From NCBI GenBank assembly GCA_030640865.1, contig DAOWIP010000297.1:1-5756 (forward strand): a DNA stretch of 5,756 nucleotides. Direction: 5' to 3'. Below, in pieces: positions 4,056 through 5,756 of the stretch. The stretch is from Sedimentisphaerales bacterium (lineage in GTDB: Bacteria; Planctomycetota; Phycisphaerae; Sedimentisphaerales; SM23-30). How positions within the stretch are numbered: the first letter of the stretch is position 1; each line of letters opens with the position of its first letter. Below the pieces are notes generated by a model. It was not told the DNA's origin. It made no database searches and saw only the letters and a program-made list of their open reading frames with translations. The translations under genes were made by a program, and so were the position numbers.

Positions 4056-5756
4056 CTACCTAACAACAGACAGATTACGATAGGTCCGGTTGCCCAGTGC
4101 ATCGGTGAAACGAACCGCGAGCAGGTGCTCACCAGGGGCGTCTATTTCCAATTCGAATCGGATATTTTCTTCACGGCTGTCGAAGATACCGTCATCCGGC
4201 AGGGCTATATGCCATGTTTCACCGCTGTCGATGACATATTCGACCGAGCCGATGACGCTGAGTGTGTCTTTCAGGACGGCCTGGAAACGCAGGATTTTCC
4301 CGTTCAGTGTATAGCTGATCCGTGTGATTTCCGGCGGGGTGTTATCTACTACCACGGGTCTGCTGACGCGGCTGGCGGTGAGTGCCTGTCCTTCGGGATT
4401 GTTCAGCTCATCTGACGCGGTTACTTTAACTTCGTAACGGCCGTCAGCGACGGTACGGCTGTCCCAGGTATATTTTTCTTCTTTGACTTTTTTTGCGATA
4501 CGAACCCATTTTCCCCGGCCGACGAGGCGGATGAAAATTTCGCAGGTCAATTCGTCATTATTCGGCTCATCTGTCTTCCAGGTTATTGTCATGCTCTTGG
4601 AAGACCGGGTCGATTTGCCGGTTTTATCGGCTTGGCCGGACTTTATTGTAACGTTTTTAATCAGTGGCGGCAGGTTGGGAATCATGTGTGCCAATTTGAC
4701 CTCTCGGACAACAGCGGTATGACGGCCGTCGGAGCTGCCGAAGTGCAGGCGATACTGGAGAAACCGGGCAGGGGCGGCGCGAATTTCCATATCTTCAGAA
4801 GCGTCTGTTTGTTCAGTCCATTTTTGCCAGCCGCCTTTTTTGGGATCGCTCGTATTGCCGCTCCGGAAGGATACTTTCAGACTCGACTGGCAGGGCATAT
4901 CCGCCTCAAGGTGCAATTTGCCCCATTTGCTGATCTGTTTGGCGTCGATGGCCGGCGAGATATAAATACCTTCAATAGCATAATCCGGCTTGATCTCATA
5001 GACGGCCCCGGGATTGGCGCAACCGGCATAAACAGTACCGTCGGCGTCCGCCAACACAGCCGAGATTTGCACTGATGGTTTTACGGTATGCAGTACCACC
5101 GCCTCCTGCGTATCTGTTTCCAACCGGATCAATTTTCCTTCGATACCGGTCCCAAGCAGTAGTTTGTCGGAGCCCATATACGCCATTGAGAGAATCATAA
5201 CCTTCCTGGAAAATAAAGAGGTTACGTACCCGCTGGGGCTGATCTGATATACTTCGTTGGTCTTGGCGGGCTTGGCTGGTTTGGGTGCCGATGTGGCACT
5301 TGCCGAGCTGGCAGGTGAGGGCTTATTCGCTGAGTTGGTAGCGGCGGGTATCAGTTCGGCGGTCTTTTCAGTTTTGTCTTTATCGGTGGGCTTGGAAGGT
5401 TGACTGGTTTTGTTTTTTTCAAGGTCATCAGCTTGTTTTTTCCCGGTTTCTTTTTTAGCGTTTTTTTGAGATTCTTTTCCTTTTTCGGTTTCCCCGGCCT
5501 TGTCGTTATTATTATTTTTACCGTTGGAGGCCTTACCTTCGTCTATTTCTTCAATCTTGTTTTTTTCGCCTTTTTTATCCTTTTCTGCCTTTTCTGCCTT
5601 TTCGTCCTTTTTGTCGGTTGATTCCGGGTGGCTGGTATCACCGTCGGAGAGGATTAGTTTGGCTCCGGGTCGGGCTGCGCTGGCGTCGGCGGTCGAGACG
5701 TACAAGTTGCCGGCTTCGTCAAAGACCAGCCCGCTGATCTCGCCATGGCCGGTATC
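4056..5756 (-). CDS. Modular beta-propeller/beta-sandwich protein with Lys/Glu-rich insert, partial (N-terminus beyond right edge)
   Basis: The frame is open from the right edge to TAG at 4058-4056, giving 566 residues; the true start lies outside. A TTG at 5705 falls inside a propeller repeat (LVFDEAGNLYVSTAD), so it is not a credible start. Counted from the edge: residues 1-28 are propeller strands; 47-166 a Lys/Glu then Ser/Pro/Ala-rich low-complexity region; 167-266 further propeller repeats (VYQISPSGYV, LLLGTGIEGKLIRL, DGTVYAGCANPGAVYEI). About 267-357 is a beta-sandwich with ISPAIDAKQISKWG, SFRSGNTSDP, GGWQKWTE and ARFLQYRLHF, a form seen in exported bacterial proteins with PQQ/WD-like propellers. 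Then come two Ig/FnIII-like domains (about 362-470, ending VVVDNTPPEI, and 471-566). The architecture points to an exported or cell-surface protein, though the signal peptide would be outside the window. No anchor or sorting motif is seen at the C-terminus. Function unknown; a structural or binding role is likely. Confidence 0.88.
   Translation of the reverse strand, partial: DTGHGEISGLVFDEAGNLYVSTADASAARPGAKLILSDGDTSHPESTDKKDEKAEKAEKDKKGEKNKIEEIDEGKASNGKNNNNDKAGETEKGKESQKNAKKETGKKQADDLEKNKTSQPSKPTDKDKTEKTAELIPAATNSANKPSPASSASATSAPKPAKPAKTNEVYQISPSGYVTSLFSRKVMILSMAYMGSDKLLLGTGIEGKLIRLETDTQEAVVLHTVKPSVQISAVLADADGTVYAGCANPGAVYEIKPDYAIEGIYISPAIDAKQISKWGKLHLEADMPCQSSLKVSFRSGNTSDPKKGGWQKWTEQTDASEDMEIRAAPARFLQYRLHFGSSDGRHTAVVREVKLAHMIPNLPPLIKNVTIKSGQADKTGKSTRSSKSMTITWKTDEPNNDELTCEIFIRLVGRGKWVRIAKKVKEEKYTWDSRTVADGRYEVKVTASDELNNPEGQALTASRVSRPVVVDNTPPEITRISYTLNGKILRFQAVLKDTLSVIGSVEYVIDSGETWHIALPDDGIFDSREENIRFELEIDAPGEHLLAVRFTDALGNRTYRNLSVVR
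5259..5618 (-). repeat. Low-complexity Lys/Glu-rich insert region within the propeller gene
   Basis: About 120 codons run from DKKDEKAEKAEK to KPAKPAKTN. The first roughly 85 residues are dominated by Lys, Glu, Asp and Asn; the last roughly 35 by Ser, Ala, Pro and Thr. The coding strand is strongly purine-rich, with many A6-A7 runs and an (AAT)n run coding for four Asn. The insert separates NLYVSTADAS from NEVYQISPSGYV, which read as two strands of one propeller blade, so it is probably a long exposed charged loop. Confidence 0.8.
5579..5603. repeat. Short tandem repeat, 9-base unit
   Basis: CCTTTTCTG is present twice in direct succession and a third time in part (plus strand), coding for the AEKAEK steps of the charged insert. 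The unit is a multiple of three, so gain or loss keeps the frame. Confidence 0.7.

Noticed and set aside
4632..5075. 147-codon plus-strand reading frame
   Set aside because: It is antisense to well-defined beta-sandwich and propeller repeats, with no motif of its own.
5400..5621. Plus-strand reading frame rich in Phe, Leu and Val that looks like membrane segments
   Set aside because: It is the complement of the AAA/GAA-rich coding strand of the charged insert; TTT and TTC codons arise automatically.
5703..5705. TTG as start codon of the propeller protein
   Set aside because: The frame remains open upstream to the window edge and reads as propeller sequence (GLVFDEAGNLYV), so the gene begins outside the window.

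Overview
All coding in this window is on the minus strand, so transcription runs from right to left. Base composition looks close to balanced G+C. I find six protein genes: a large secreted-type modular protein cut by the right edge, a 38-residue ribosomal protein bL34 gene (rpmH), and four tightly packed enzyme-type genes, the last cut by the left edge. I see no RNA genes, CRISPR array, insertion sequence or recognisable prophage.

Layout from right to left (5' to 3' on the minus strand). At 5756-4056 is the C-terminal 566 residues of a beta-propeller/beta-sandwich protein with a roughly 120-residue Lys/Glu-rich insert. A 144-bp spacer (4055-3912) follows, holding two inverted repeats and a strong Shine-Dalgarno site. 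Then come rpmH (3911-3795), an isochorismatase-family cysteine hydrolase (3750-3088), a thioredoxin-reductase-like flavoprotein without the redox CxxC (3095-2211), an RlmN/Cfr-like radical SAM protein without the RlmN N-terminal domain (2211-1225), and a YkgJ-type cysteine-cluster protein (1256 to beyond base 1). The hydrolase and flavoprotein genes overlap by 8 bp, flavoprotein and radical SAM by 1 bp (TAATG), and radical SAM and YkgJ by 32 bp. These four are therefore very probably one translationally coupled unit, and rpmH, 44 bp upstream, may be its first gene.

The organism cannot be fixed from this window. The bL34 style (a 'RNSKIKRVRKSGFRARM' core with a shortened tail), the large YkgJ protein, and the propeller protein with 'RSGNT...W..W' and 'ARFLQYRL' motifs remind me of Planctomycetota (Phycisphaerae-like) or FCB-side candidate phyla such as Zixibacteria. 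This is recollection, not a search.

How the genes may work together (inference): the flavoprotein could supply electrons from NAD(P)H, directly or through a carrier, to the [4Fe-4S] radical SAM enzyme. The YkgJ protein offers a second metal-binding cysteine cluster. A ribosomal protein gene at the head suggests either a link of this redox/modification set to ribosome or RNA modification, or simple use of a strong housekeeping promoter. The most unusual points are the radical SAM protein, which keeps the methyl-carrier-type Cys but lacks the second RlmN cysteine, and the separation of rpmH from its usual partner rnpA.
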